Origin: Alphaproteobacteria bacterium
GTDB taxonomy: Bacteria; Pseudomonadota; Alphaproteobacteria; RF32; CAG-239
Reading direction: 5' to 3'
Assembly (NCBI GenBank): GCA_024408895.1
Contig: JAKSUO010000023.1
Coordinates: forward strand, 1 to 12,309
DNA: 12,309 nucleotides
Position 1 is the first letter of the stretch. Each line of letters begins with the position of its first letter. A program made the position numbers and the translations under genes. Of this stretch, positions 1-7,468 are shown in pieces. Under the pieces are notes generated by a model, which worked only from the letters and a program-made list of their open reading frames with translations, did no database searches and had not been told where the DNA came from.

Positions 1-768
1 TTCAATAAAACCGGAAATTACCGATAGCGGTGTTCTCAATTCGTGGCTTGCATTGGCGACAAAGTCAGATTGCATTTTTTCTAAACTTAAAGCTTTGCTG
101 ATATCATATAATGAGATGGTAGCTACCGAGCGTCCTTTTGAAAAGATTGGCAATTTTTTGATGTGAGCGTAAATACGTTTGTTGTCGTATTGAGGCGCTT
201 GAAATACAAGGCTTTCGGACATACTTTGGTTTTTAAGAACTTTTTCTACTGACGATATGAAAATATTTGTTGTGAAAATTGCATCAATGTTCCGGCTTAA
301 AATATCGTCACCGAGAAGCTGTCGTGCGGCCAGATTTGAACCTGTGATGTTTCCTTTGCTGTCCAACATTAATATCGGATCGGGCAGGGTGTCTAAAACG
401 GCGGCATCAGACAATGTTTGTGCCTCCAACGTATCTGTTTTGGATATCCATAATTTATGCACGGAATTAATGGCTTCGGCGATGTCTTTGGTATCTTTCT
501 CGGATAAATTAATGTCTTTTTGTTCGTTTTTAGCCAGAGAATAAATATACCTGCGCAAGCTCTGCAGTTCATAACTTATCGGTAATAATGAAAACATATT
601 GAATATAATTGTGATGATATAACATAAACACGCCGACCATGGTGATAAAAAGTTGAACAAAGCCAAAGCGATAAAAAGAATGGCGGAAGGCAAAGACAAA
701 ACGATAACTCGTGTTGAAAATTGCGAATCGCGTTCCAGATCCAAGAGAGTTTTGATGTATTTTTTCAT
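1..768 (-). CDS. Membrane sensor histidine kinase, PhoR-like (partial, C-terminus off the left edge)
   Basis: Read on the minus strand from ATG at 768, the frame is open for 256 codons to the window edge. It encodes a two-component sensor kinase, which autophosphorylates on histidine and passes the phosphate to a response regulator. Two hydrophobic segments (about residues 21-41 and 46-64) with a very short loop between them place it in the inner membrane with almost no periplasmic domain. A PAS-type sensory domain follows (about 124-220, beginning VLDTLPDPILMLD). The HisKA H-box then reads SHELRTPL, with the phospho-acceptor at His242. The ATP-binding domain lies beyond the window. The PAS plus HisKA order and H-box sequence resemble PhoR, but the partner regulator is not visible and the signal is unknown. 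No strong Shine-Dalgarno sequence precedes the start. The gene is divergent from mutS. Confidence 0.9.
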   Translation of the reverse strand, partial: MKKYIKTLLDLERDSQFSTRVIVLSLPSAILFIALALFNFLSPWSACLCYIITIIFNMFSLLPISYELQSLRRYIYSLAKNEQKDINLSEKDTKDIAEAINSVHKLWISKTDTLEAQTLSDAAVLDTLPDPILMLDSKGNITGSNLAARQLLGDDILSRNIDAIFTTNIFISSVEKVLKNQSMSESLVFQAPQYDNKRIYAHIKKLPIFSKGRSVATISLYDISKALSLEKMQSDFVANASHELRTPLSVISGFIE

Positions 769-859
769 GTATTTAACCGTCAATAAATTGTATAAAGTGC
801 TGGACTAAATCAATTCATATTGTATTATAGAATAAGTTTAAATAGGTTTAATTTTAAAA
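769..859. promoter_or_regulatory. Divergent intergenic region between the kinase gene and mutS
   Basis: This 91-base AT-rich gap must hold promoters for both directions. For mutS, TGGACT (801-806), a 16-base spacer and TATTAT (823-828) form a plausible but imperfect sigma70-type promoter. For the kinase, TTGATT (813-808, minus strand), a 15-base spacer and TACAAT (792-787) is a weaker candidate. I see no clear operator palindrome. The assignments rest only on consensus similarity. Confidence 0.3.
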
Positions 860-3523
860 ATGGTTGAGAAAAACGGTGTGCCGCCGGGAATGGCACAATA
901 TTTGGAAATAAAGGCTGAATATCCGGAATATTTGTTATTTTACCGGATGGGCGATTTTTATGAGCTGTTTTTTGAAGATGCGATAACAGCTTCTAAGGCA
1001 CTTGATTTAACATTAACAAAACGCGGCAAAATTAACGGCGAGAATGTGCCGCTGTGCGGCGTGCCTTTTCATGCCTATGAAAGTTATTTGTGCCGACTTA
1101 TTAAACAAGGATTTAAAGTTGCAATTTGCGAACAAATGGAAGATCCGGAAGAAGCGCGTAAACGAGGGTATAAATCCGTGGTCAAGAGGGAGGTTGTTCG
1201 CGTTGTTACGTCGGGAACGTTAACCGAAGATGCGCTGTTGGATGCCAAAAGAAATAATTATTTGCTTTGCATCAATAAATTGGCAGAGAGTTTGGGATTT
1301 GCGTGGGTTGATTTATCTACCGGTGTGTTTTACACCAAGGAAGTTAAATCAGATACCGATCGTGTTTTTCAAAATTTGTATGCCGAATTAGGGGTTTTGA
1401 TGCCGAGCGAAATTTTGATTTCGGACAAGATGTTGCAAGAATCCCAATTGTTTGAACTTTTAAGCGAATATAAAGAAAAATTAACAGTTTTGCCTCAAGT
1501 TCGCTTTCATACTGCCAATTCTCATAAAAAAGTGGCGGATTTTTATGGCGTGCAGACTTTGGATTCTTTCGGCTCATTCAGTAAAACGGAAATTACTGCA
1601 GCCGGTGTGTTGTTGGATTATGTTGAAACCACTCAAAAAGGTAAAATGCCGCGTATAGATCGCCCGGTTAAGATATATGATGACGAATTTATGGAAATAG
1701 ATGCGTCAACACGTCGCAATTTGGATTTAATTGAAGGAGCGGATAATTCAACTTTGATTTCTGTTATGGACCGAACCGTTACCGGCCCGGGCGGAAGAAT
1801 GCTTAGAACACGCTTAACTTCACCGTTGTTGGATGTGGCGCAAATTAATAAACGTTTGGATGTTGTTGAGTTTTTTATCAATCACGGCAGTATACGGAAA
1901 AAAATCAGAGAACAACTGCGCAGATGTCCGGATATGGAACGATCTCTCGGCAGATTAAGTATAGGGCGCGGCGGTCCGCGAGATTTGGAAGCAATTTTGC
2001 GCACTATGCGCACTGTTCCTTTTGTTAAGAAAACTCTGGAAGAATTTGAAAAAGAAGATGTTGTTGATGTTATGCCGCAAGCTGTTGCCGATATTATTGC
2101 TAAGGCCGGTGAAAATTTTGAGCTGATCGGCATATTGGAAAAGGCTTTGTTTGACGGTGAATTGCCGGCATTAGCGCGTGACGGCGGGTTTATCGCCACC
2201 GGATATAGTCAGGAATTGGATGTGTTGCGCTCACTGAAAACAGAAGGCCAGAGCTTTTTGGCTCAGATGGAACAAAAATATACCGAGCAAACCGGCATTG
2301 ATCATTTAAAGATAAAATACAATAATGTTATTGGATATTTTATTGAAATTCCGAGCAAAAATGCTACTCAGCTATTGAATGATCCTCAGTTTATTCACCG
2401 TCAATCGGTTTTAAATGCGGCGCGTTTTACCACAAAAGAGCTAACCGAATTGGAAAATAATATTCGCGGTGCCGATGATAAGGCTTTAGCAATGGAGTTA
2501 TCTATCTATGATAGTCTGGTGCGCGATGTATTGTTGGCTGCCGATGATGTTATGCGTGTTTCAAATGCGCTGTCCGAGCTGGATATTGGCGCGGCATTGG
2601 CAGATTTGGCGATTGAATTTGACTATTGTCGCCCACAGTTGGATGATAGCTTGACTTTTGATATAACGGAGGGACGACATCCGGTTGTGGAAAATGCCCT
2701 TCGTTGCAAACAAAATAATGTATTTGTCGGTAATGATTGTCATGTTAATGTTGAAAATAACCGTATTTGGTTACTGACCGGTCCTAATATGGCAGGTAAA
2801 TCAACATTTTTGCGACAAAACGCTTTGATTGCCGTTATGGCTCAGACAGGGTCTTATGTGCCGGCAAAATCGGCGCATATAGGCATAATTAATAAAGTGT
2901 TTTCACGCGTTGGCGCATCTGATGATTTGGCACGCGGACGCTCTACTTTTATGGTTGAAATGGTTGAAACGGCCGCTATCTTAAATCGGGCAGATGAGCG
3001 TTCATTTGTAATTTTAGATGAAATCGGCCGCGGTACAGCAACATTTGATGGTTTGTCAATTGCGTGGTCAGTTGTGGAATACTTGCATGAAGTTAATAAA
3101 AGTCGCGCTTTGTTTGCCACGCACTATCATGAATTGACAACCTTAGCAAAACAATTATCTGCTTTGTCACTACACTGTATGAAAGTGAAAGAATTTCAAG
3201 GACAGGTTGTTTTTATGCATGAAGTTGTAGATGGCGCAGCAGACAGATCATACGGTATTCATGTTGCAACGTTAGCCGGTTTGCCAAAGGTAGTTACCAA
3301 ACGGGCAGAACAAGTTTTACAAAAGCTTGAAAAAGAAAATCAGAAACAAACTCCGACTAATTTGCAAAGTGAATTACCTCTGTTTTCTTTTGTACAGCAA
3401 CAGGAAGAACACATTGAAACGCCGGTTGAAAAAATGCTGCGTTCAATAAATCCTGACGAGATGTCGGCGCGTGAGGCTTTGGATAAAATATATGAATTAA
3501 AGGAATTATCGGAGAAAAAATAA
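860..3523 (+). CDS. mutS: DNA mismatch repair protein MutS
   Basis: MutS binds mismatches and small loops in DNA and, with ATP, recruits MutL to start repair in the cytoplasm. The 887-residue length is normal for bacterial MutS. The N-terminal mismatch-binding domain contains GDFYELF, whose Phe33 and Glu35 form the F-x-E mismatch wedge. The connector, core-lever and clamp domains follow. The C-terminal ABC-type ATPase has Walker A GPNMAGKS (641-648), Walker B ILDEIGRGT with Asp720-Glu721, and the switch histidine in ATHYHE (His755). Near the C-terminus QSELPLF (836-842) fits a beta-clamp-binding motif, and the final helix (LDKIYELK) fits the dimer/tetramer segment. The start is the only good one, because an in-frame stop (839-841) lies just upstream; no convincing Shine-Dalgarno sequence is present. 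It is the first gene of an operon with the next two, and its TAA shares one base with the next ATG. Confidence 0.98.
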   Translation: MVEKNGVPPGMAQYLEIKAEYPEYLLFYRMGDFYELFFEDAITASKALDLTLTKRGKINGENVPLCGVPFHAYESYLCRLIKQGFKVAICEQMEDPEEARKRGYKSVVKREVVRVVTSGTLTEDALLDAKRNNYLLCINKLAESLGFAWVDLSTGVFYTKEVKSDTDRVFQNLYAELGVLMPSEILISDKMLQESQLFELLSEYKEKLTVLPQVRFHTANSHKKVADFYGVQTLDSFGSFSKTEITAAGVLLDYVETTQKGKMPRIDRPVKIYDDEFMEIDASTRRNLDLIEGADNSTLISVMDRTVTGPGGRMLRTRLTSPLLDVAQINKRLDVVEFFINHGSIRKKIREQLRRCPDMERSLGRLSIGRGGPRDLEAILRTMRTVPFVKKTLEEFEKEDVVDVMPQAVADIIAKAGENFELIGILEKALFDGELPALARDGGFIATGYSQELDVLRSLKTEGQSFLAQMEQKYTEQTGIDHLKIKYNNVIGYFIEIPSKNATQLLNDPQFIHRQSVLNAARFTTKELTELENNIRGADDKALAMELSIYDSLVRDVLLAADDVMRVSNALSELDIGAALADLAIEFDYCRPQLDDSLTFDITEGRHPVVENALRCKQNNVFVGNDCHVNVENNRIWLLTGPNMAGKSTFLRQNALIAVMAQTGSYVPAKSAHIGIINKVFSRVGASDDLARGRSTFMVEMVETAAILNRADERSFVILDEIGRGTATFDGLSIAWSVVEYLHEVNKSRALFATHYHELTTLAKQLSALSLHCMKVKEFQGQVVFMHEVVDGAADRSYGIHVATLAGLPKVVTKRAEQVLQKLEKENQKQTPTNLQSELPLFSFVQQQEEHIETPVEKMLRSINPDEMSAREALDKIYELKELSEKK

Positions 3524-3927
3524 TGGAAGCCGGAAAATACTTTTCACAATACAGTACCTTTATTGATTCCGTGACATCGGAAACGGCAAAAAATGATTTG
3601 CTTTTTCAAAAACATTTTGCCGATTTATCGGAAAAATTGCACGGTAATTACGCACGTTTGGATCATGCGATAACCGGTTTGACCGGCGAAGCCGGTGAAG
3701 TTGCGGATGTGTGGAAAAAAATAAAATATATGGGTATGGAATATGACGAAGAAGCCCGCGGTAAATTGATTAAAGAATTGGGCGATGTGTGTTGGTATCT
3801 GTTTTCTGTTGCCACGGCACTAGGAATTCCGATAGAACAAGTTATTGACGGTAATATAGAAAAAATCAAAGCGCGCCATCCGCACGGCTATTCTGCTCAA
3901 TATATGAAAAATAAAAGAGAAGATTAA
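3523..3927 (+). CDS. MazG-family nucleoside triphosphate pyrophosphohydrolase
   Basis: A 134-residue all-alpha NTP-PPase of the MazG superfamily. Such enzymes hydrolyse nucleoside triphosphates, often aberrant ones, to monophosphate and pyrophosphate using bound magnesium. The metal-binding signature ExxE...ExxD is intact: GEAGEVADVWKK carries Glu56 and Glu59, and KELGDVCWY carries Glu85 and Asp88. The protein has a single MazG domain with an N-terminal extension of about 40 residues, so it is much shorter than the two-domain E. coli MazG and closer to phage and single-domain forms. It starts at an ATG sharing its A with the mutS stop (TAATG), and its own stop overlaps the priA start in the same way, so it is probably made by translational coupling. 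Placement beside mutS suggests cleaning of the nucleotide pool, but the substrate cannot be read from sequence. Confidence 0.9.
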   Translation: MEAGKYFSQYSTFIDSVTSETAKNDLLFQKHFADLSEKLHGNYARLDHAITGLTGEAGEVADVWKKIKYMGMEYDEEARGKLIKELGDVCWYLFSVATALGIPIEQVIDGNIEKIKARHPHGYSAQYMKNKRED

Positions 3928-6104
3928 TGGATAAAATTGTCGGTGTCTTGCTTACATTACCGTTTAATACGCCATTTGATTATAAAACAGACCGCAATGT
4001 GCAAATTGGGCAAATTGTTGAAGTTCCATTCGGAAAAGATAAGCAAATCGGTGTGGTAACAACTTTGAACGGTAGTTCAGGATTATCAGACAATAAAATT
4101 AAAGCAATAAGTCAATATTTTGATTTTTCACCTCTTTCCGAAAAAATGCTTCGGTTTATTGAGTGGGTGGCGCAATATAATATGGCACCGCTCGGCTCTG
4201 TGTTAAAAATGGTGTTGAGTGTTAAAACGGTTTTTGAACCATCACCGATGACTGTTTTATATAGTCTTTCCGGTAAGACGTTGGCGGAGGCGAAACTTAA
4301 AAATTCTGATGCCCGATGGCATGTGATGGATTTATTGAAACGTGCGCCATATACCCGTCAGGAAATAGCTCAAGGCGCAGGTGTCAGCCAAAGTGTAATA
4401 AAAACATTAATAGATTCCGGCGTATTACAACCCGTGTATGTTGAAAATAAGGCTGAATTTATGGAACCGGTCGGCGACTACGTTAAAGTTGAGTTGACCG
4501 AGGAACAAAAAACGGCGGCCGATTTTTTGTGCCGAAAAGTAGGTAACGGTTTTTCGGTAACGTTATTGGATGGTATTACCGGTTCGGGTAAAACGGAAGT
4601 TTATTTTGAAGCAGTTGCACAGGCTTTGCAAGATAATAAACAAGTGCTGATTTTAGTTCCGGAAATTTCATTGACAACCCAATGGTTGGAACGTTTTCAA
4701 AAGAGGTTTGGTGTTCGGCCGGCCAGTTGGCATTCCGGATTGGGAATAAAAGAACGTACAGATACATGGAAAGCAATTATGGAAGGACGTGTTAAAGTTG
4801 TTGTCGGTGCACGTTCGGCTTTGTTTTTGCCATATACAAATCTCGGGCTTATTGTCATAGATGAAAGTCATGATCATTCATTCAAACAGGAAGATGCAGT
4901 GAATTATCAAGGGCGGGATATGGCAATAGTTCGTGCAAAAATAGAGCATATACCGGTTATTTTATCAACTGCAACGCCTGATTTGGAAACATTAATTAAT
5001 GTGGAAGAGGGAAAGTATGATTGCGTGAAATTGGCTAATCGGTATGCCAATGCGCGTTTGCCGGATATAAAAATCATTGATTTAAAAAAAGACAAGCCGC
5101 AAAAAGGTGGATGGGGTGTTTCGTGGTTAGCGCCGAGTTTGGTCAAGGCATTAGATGATAATTTGCAACGAGGTGAGCAGTCTGTGCTATTTTTAAATCG
5201 CCGAGGCTATGCGCCGCTTTTAATCTGTCGTGATTGCGGATATAGAATTCAATGTCCTAGTTGTAGCTCTTGGCTTACAGAGCATAAAAATTCGCAAAAA
5301 CTGATGTGTCATCATTGCGGGTATGTTGATGATATTCCTGAAGTTTGTCCGCACTGTAAATCAAAAGACGGACTCACGGCTTGCGGTCCGGGGGTGGAAC
5401 GTGTGGCAGAAGAAGTTTGTATGCGTTTTCCTCAGGCAAAAATTGATATTTTATCAAGTGATAATGCGGCATCTTTTAGTGCGATATCCAAGATTATAGC
5501 CAAAATGGATCGTAGAGAAACGGATATATTAATCGGAACTCAGATTATTGCCAAAGGACATCATTTTCCATATTTAACGCTTGTGGGAATTGTGGATGCC
5601 GATTTGGGGTTGATGAGTAGTGATTTGCGCGCTTCAGAGCAAACGTATCAACTGTTATCGCAAGTTTCGGGACGTGCCGGTCGTGCCGAAAAAAAAGGAG
5701 AAGTTTATGTGCAAACGCTTCATCCCGATAATAATGTTTTAAAAGCCCTTTTAACAAATGATAGGGAATGTTTTACGCAAGTTGAAAAAGAAAGTCGGCG
5801 GTTGTTGGGATATCCGCCATACGGAAAACTGGCAGCGGTTATTATTTCATCAATTAATCAGCAACAGGCGGCGCAAACGGCAAATTTATTCAGCCAAACA
5901 GCTCCCAAAACAGAATATATTACTGTTTTAGGGCCGGCTCCGGCACCTTTATATTTGCTGCGCGATAAATACAGATATCGCCTTATGTTGAAAACCTCCA
6001 GAAACATAAACATTCAAAAAGTTTTGAAAGAATGGTTGGATATGGTGAATGTTCCGAGTATTGTTAAGGTGGAAGTTGATATAGATCCGTATTCTTTTAT
6101 GTAG
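3927..6104 (+). CDS. priA: Primosomal protein N' (replication restart helicase PriA)
   Basis: PriA recognises stalled replication forks and D-loops, unwinds the lagging strand 3' to 5', and loads the DnaB helicase through partner proteins. The 725-residue length is typical. The N-terminal 3'-DNA-end binding domain starts VGVLLTLPFNTPFDY. The helicase core has Walker A GITGSGKT (216-223), motif II DESH (312-315, where many PriA proteins have DEEH), and motif VI QVSGRAGR (579-586). Between the helicase lobes sits the PriA zinc module with all eight cysteines in place: 434, 437, 443, 446, 461, 464, 474 and 477. The C-terminal PriA domain follows (for example VLGPAPAPLYLLRDKYRYR). The start overlaps the preceding stop (TAATG). 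It is the last gene of the mutS operon, and no terminator follows before the convergent phage gene 3 bases away. Confidence 0.97.
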   Translation: MDKIVGVLLTLPFNTPFDYKTDRNVQIGQIVEVPFGKDKQIGVVTTLNGSSGLSDNKIKAISQYFDFSPLSEKMLRFIEWVAQYNMAPLGSVLKMVLSVKTVFEPSPMTVLYSLSGKTLAEAKLKNSDARWHVMDLLKRAPYTRQEIAQGAGVSQSVIKTLIDSGVLQPVYVENKAEFMEPVGDYVKVELTEEQKTAADFLCRKVGNGFSVTLLDGITGSGKTEVYFEAVAQALQDNKQVLILVPEISLTTQWLERFQKRFGVRPASWHSGLGIKERTDTWKAIMEGRVKVVVGARSALFLPYTNLGLIVIDESHDHSFKQEDAVNYQGRDMAIVRAKIEHIPVILSTATPDLETLINVEEGKYDCVKLANRYANARLPDIKIIDLKKDKPQKGGWGVSWLAPSLVKALDDNLQRGEQSVLFLNRRGYAPLLICRDCGYRIQCPSCSSWLTEHKNSQKLMCHHCGYVDDIPEVCPHCKSKDGLTACGPGVERVAEEVCMRFPQAKIDILSSDNAASFSAISKIIAKMDRRETDILIGTQIIAKGHHFPYLTLVGIVDADLGLMSSDLRASEQTYQLLSQVSGRAGRAEKKGEVYVQTLHPDNNVLKALLTNDRECFTQVEKESRRLLGYPPYGKLAAVIISSINQQQAAQTANLFSQTAPKTEYITVLGPAPAPLYLLRDKYRYRLMLKTSRNINIQKVLKEWLDMVNVPSIVKVEVDIDPYSFM

Positions 6105-6107
6105 TTG

Positions 6108-6320
6108 TCAGTGAGCGAGTAATAATGCGCTGAGCAGCCACAACAACGAAAACAGTGTAAACCAGTCAAATTTGATTACAATGTTGTTGTTACCTTTTAT
6201 ATCAATACAGCCTAGAATACCTCTTGTTTTAGAAATACAATCGTTTTCTTTTGGGAAGTTGTTGTCATTAACAGGAGATGCTTTCATAAGAAGCTCCTGA
6301 ATACGAGATTCAATGTTCAT
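6108..6320 (-). CDS. Small tail-anchored membrane protein, unknown function
   Basis: A 70-residue protein of unknown function. The N-terminal 50 residues are soluble and polar, with a short motif GNNNIVIKFD (about residues 43-52). The C-terminus is a single hydrophobic stretch (WFTLFSLLWLLSALLLAH) ending one or two residues after the predicted membrane segment, so the protein should be tail-anchored in the inner membrane with its N-terminus in the cytoplasm. It starts 22 bases after the stop of the upstream HTH regulator on the same strand, so both are probably transcribed from the regulator's promoter, which would make it a lysogeny-expressed gene. It ends 3 bases from the convergent priA stop. 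Its Shine-Dalgarno sequence is weak. A role in superinfection exclusion or another lysogenic conversion function is possible but purely contextual. Confidence 0.6.
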   Translation of the reverse strand: MNIESRIQELLMKASPVNDNNFPKENDCISKTRGILGCIDIKGNNNIVIKFDWFTLFSLLWLLSALLLAH

Positions 6321-6342
6321 TTTAATTGTCCGTACAGGTAAA

Positions 6343-6786
6343 TTAATTAACTTTTTTCAATTCATCATAAATTTCAATAAAATCATCAACCTTTGATATT
6401 GCTTTATCCATAGATTCGTTACAAATCTTTGTATAAATTAATTTTATCAATTCTGCTTTATCATGAGCCGGCAGAGATGCTTTGCGGTTTGCAAGCCACG
6501 TTTCTATTTTTTCAATAATGAGGCTTAGTATATCCACATTAATAGAAGAAGCGGCGGAAGAAGTTAAACGTAAAGGCAAATCAGTTAGTTCCTGTTCATC
6601 AACACACAAAATCTGTGCAAGTTTATGGCGCTCAACTTCACCCAGACGTCGTGGGGAGCCGTTTTTAATAAATTGCTGGATGTATGCTATGTTTTTACCT
6701 ATCGCTAATGATACCTGTGCATAATTAAGTCCGTGTTCATTAATCAATCGTGCAATTTTTTTTCTGATTTCTTCTGTGCTTTCCAT
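6343..6786 (-). CDS. XRE-type helix-turn-helix transcriptional regulator, probable phage repressor
   Basis: A 147-residue protein with an N-terminal helix-turn-helix of the XRE/Cro-CI kind: residues about 5-65, with the recognition region around YAQVSLAIGKNIAYIQQFIK followed by a helix resembling ERHKLAQILCVDEQEL. The C-terminal half (about 80-147) is predicted helical and shows no S24 peptidase Ser/Lys pattern, so it is not a LexA-like self-cleaving repressor and any induction would work differently. The start at 6786 is supported by an AGGAGAG sequence (6798-6792, minus strand). It is divergent from the rightward phage genes, and palindromes lie over both facing promoters, which fits an autoregulated lysogeny repressor. 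It could alternatively be a Cro-like or host-derived regulator. Confidence 0.85.
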   Translation of the reverse strand: MESTEEIRKKIARLINEHGLNYAQVSLAIGKNIAYIQQFIKNGSPRRLGEVERHKLAQILCVDEQELTDLPLRLTSSAASSINVDILSLIIEKIETWLANRKASLPAHDKAELIKLIYTKICNESMDKAISKVDDFIEIYDELKKVN

Positions 6787-6805
6787 TATAACTCTCCTTT
6801 GGGAT

Positions 6806-6834
6806 ACTATATAATATTAATCTTACAATGTAAA
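6806..6834 (-). promoter_or_regulatory. Leftward promoter for the HTH regulator
   Basis: On the minus strand TTTACA (6834-6829), a 17-base spacer and TATAGT (6811-6806) closely match the sigma70 consensus. The promoter lies directly ahead of the regulator's ribosome binding site. A perfect 11-base palindrome overlaps the -35 box, suggesting autoregulation. Confidence 0.6.
6823..6833. promoter_or_regulatory. Candidate operator, palindrome TTACAATGTAA
   Basis: A perfect 11-base inverted repeat centred on position 6828, overlapping the -35 box of the leftward promoter. The surrounding 12 bases (CTTACAATGTAA) match the second candidate operator (TTGACAATATAA) at 9 of 12 positions. The likely ligand is the adjacent HTH protein; this is inferred from position only. 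Confidence 0.5.
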
Positions 6835-6846
6835 ATGATAAATTTC

Positions 6847-6859
6847 ATATTGACAATAT
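6847..6859. promoter_or_regulatory. Candidate operator, palindrome ATATTGACAATAT
   Basis: A perfect 13-base inverted repeat centred on 6853 that contains the whole -35 box of the rightward promoter. Its centre is 25 bases from the centre of the first palindrome. A repressor bound here would block rightward transcription. Confidence 0.5.
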
Positions 6860-6878
6860 AATATAATTCTTATATTTA
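6850..6878 (+). promoter_or_regulatory. Rightward early promoter
   Basis: TTGACA (6850-6855) is a consensus -35 box. A 17-base spacer leads to TATTTA (6873-6878); TATATT (6871-6876) with a 15-base spacer is an alternative -10. It lies just ahead of the DUF6456-like gene and faces away from the regulator gene. Confidence 0.55.
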
Positions 6879-6897
6879 TCCGATTATGGAGGGTAAA

Positions 6898-7401
6898 ATG
6901 AAAATAAAATATGTAATAGATAAGGCAGAAGCCAAGCGTAAAGGATATCATAAAAACAGCCGTGGAACGTATATTAATAAGTCGGTGTTGGATAAATATT
7001 ACGAACAGGGATACCTCGATTTATCGGGAAGCGAATATTGCGCAGAGGATCGCAAACAAGCCGGAGAAAGATTGGCTCATGATTACTATTTATCTCATTA
7101 TAATAGCTTAAAATCGCCGATTCTTGCTGTTAATATAATTCCTACGACCGGCGAATCCGGAATGGATGTCGCAATGTTTTTCCGAGAACGCTATATTAAT
7201 GCTTTAAGACACGTTCCGTATGAGTTTTGGCCGGTTGTGAGATTGGTTTGCATTGAAGATAAAGAATTAAAAGGTGATGATGAGTGTGAAAAGAAAACTC
7301 TAAGAAGTAAAAATTCAATTTTTTATAAAAAAATGTTGCTAAACCTAGGATTAGACAGGCTTTTTAAATTTTATTCAAAAAAAATTGAAAAAAGTTCTTG
7401 A
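6898..7401 (+). CDS. DUF6456-like phage protein, candidate late-gene transcription regulator
   Basis: I place the start at ATG 6898 (167 residues), because the earlier in-frame ATG at 6886 overlaps the GGAGGG ribosome binding site (6887-6892) that serves 6898. The N-terminus is basic and Tyr-rich. The middle has AGERLAHDYY, and the C-terminal part reads VVRLVCIEDKEL followed by YKKMLLNLGLDRLFKFY. This pattern, a tryptophan/valine helix with a VC motif and then a final LxLGLDRLxxFY helix, resembles the DUF6456 / ArpU-type proteins of alphaproteobacterial phages, which look like small sigma-region-4-type DNA-binding proteins. The family match is from memory and unverified. It is the first rightward phage gene and ends on the -35 box of the next promoter, as lambdoid Q genes do. 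A late activator or antiterminator role is an inference. Confidence 0.7.
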   Translation: MKIKYVIDKAEAKRKGYHKNSRGTYINKSVLDKYYEQGYLDLSGSEYCAEDRKQAGERLAHDYYLSHYNSLKSPILAVNIIPTTGESGMDVAMFFRERYINALRHVPYEFWPVVRLVCIEDKELKGDDECEKKTLRSKNSIFYKKMLLNLGLDRLFKFYSKKIEKSS

Positions 7402-7426
7402 CTTTTGGTTACTTGTGTGATAATAA
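7398..7426 (+). promoter_or_regulatory. Candidate late promoter, overlapping the end of the upstream gene
   Basis: TTGACT (7398-7403) overlaps the TGA stop of the DUF6456-like gene. A 17-base spacer leads to TAATAA (7421-7426). An alternative is the extended -10 TGTGATAAT (7416-7424) with a 15-base spacer. Transcription would start near 7431-7433 and read into the terminator about 60 bases downstream before reaching the structural genes. Confidence 0.5.
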
Positions 7427-7460
7427 AAATATTATAGTGAGAAAGTGTGATAATAAAAAT
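7415..7460 (+). repeat. 16-base direct repeat carrying a -10-like element
   Basis: The sequence GTGTGATAATAAAAAT occurs perfectly at 7415-7430 and 7445-7460, offset by 30 bases. Partial similarity (…tgaga) continues after each copy. Each copy contains the extended -10-like TGTGATAAT. The first copy overlaps the candidate promoter's -10 region; the second falls in the first 15-30 transcribed bases. It may be a regulator binding site, a promoter-proximal pause element or a tandem promoter. Confidence 0.75.
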
Positions 7461-7468
7461 AATATTGA

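Noticed and set aside
257..544. A 95-codon plus-strand open frame at the left
   Set aside because: It lies entirely antisense to the histidine kinase, whose PAS and HisKA motifs read cleanly on the minus strand.
6095..6150. A terminator or attachment-site hairpin between priA and the convergent small gene
   Set aside because: Only weak four-base pairing (AGCG/CGCT) is present, there is no T-run, and no second copy exists in the window to support an att repeat.
6482..6724. An 80-codon plus-strand open frame opposite the HTH regulator gene
   Set aside because: It is fully antisense to a gene with a recognisable DNA-binding domain and a good ribosome binding site, and its translation shows no family features.
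7415..7460. The two 16-base repeats as the start of a CRISPR array
   Set aside because: There are only two copies with a 14-base gap, and they overlap a promoter ahead of a terminator; there are no further copies and no cas genes.
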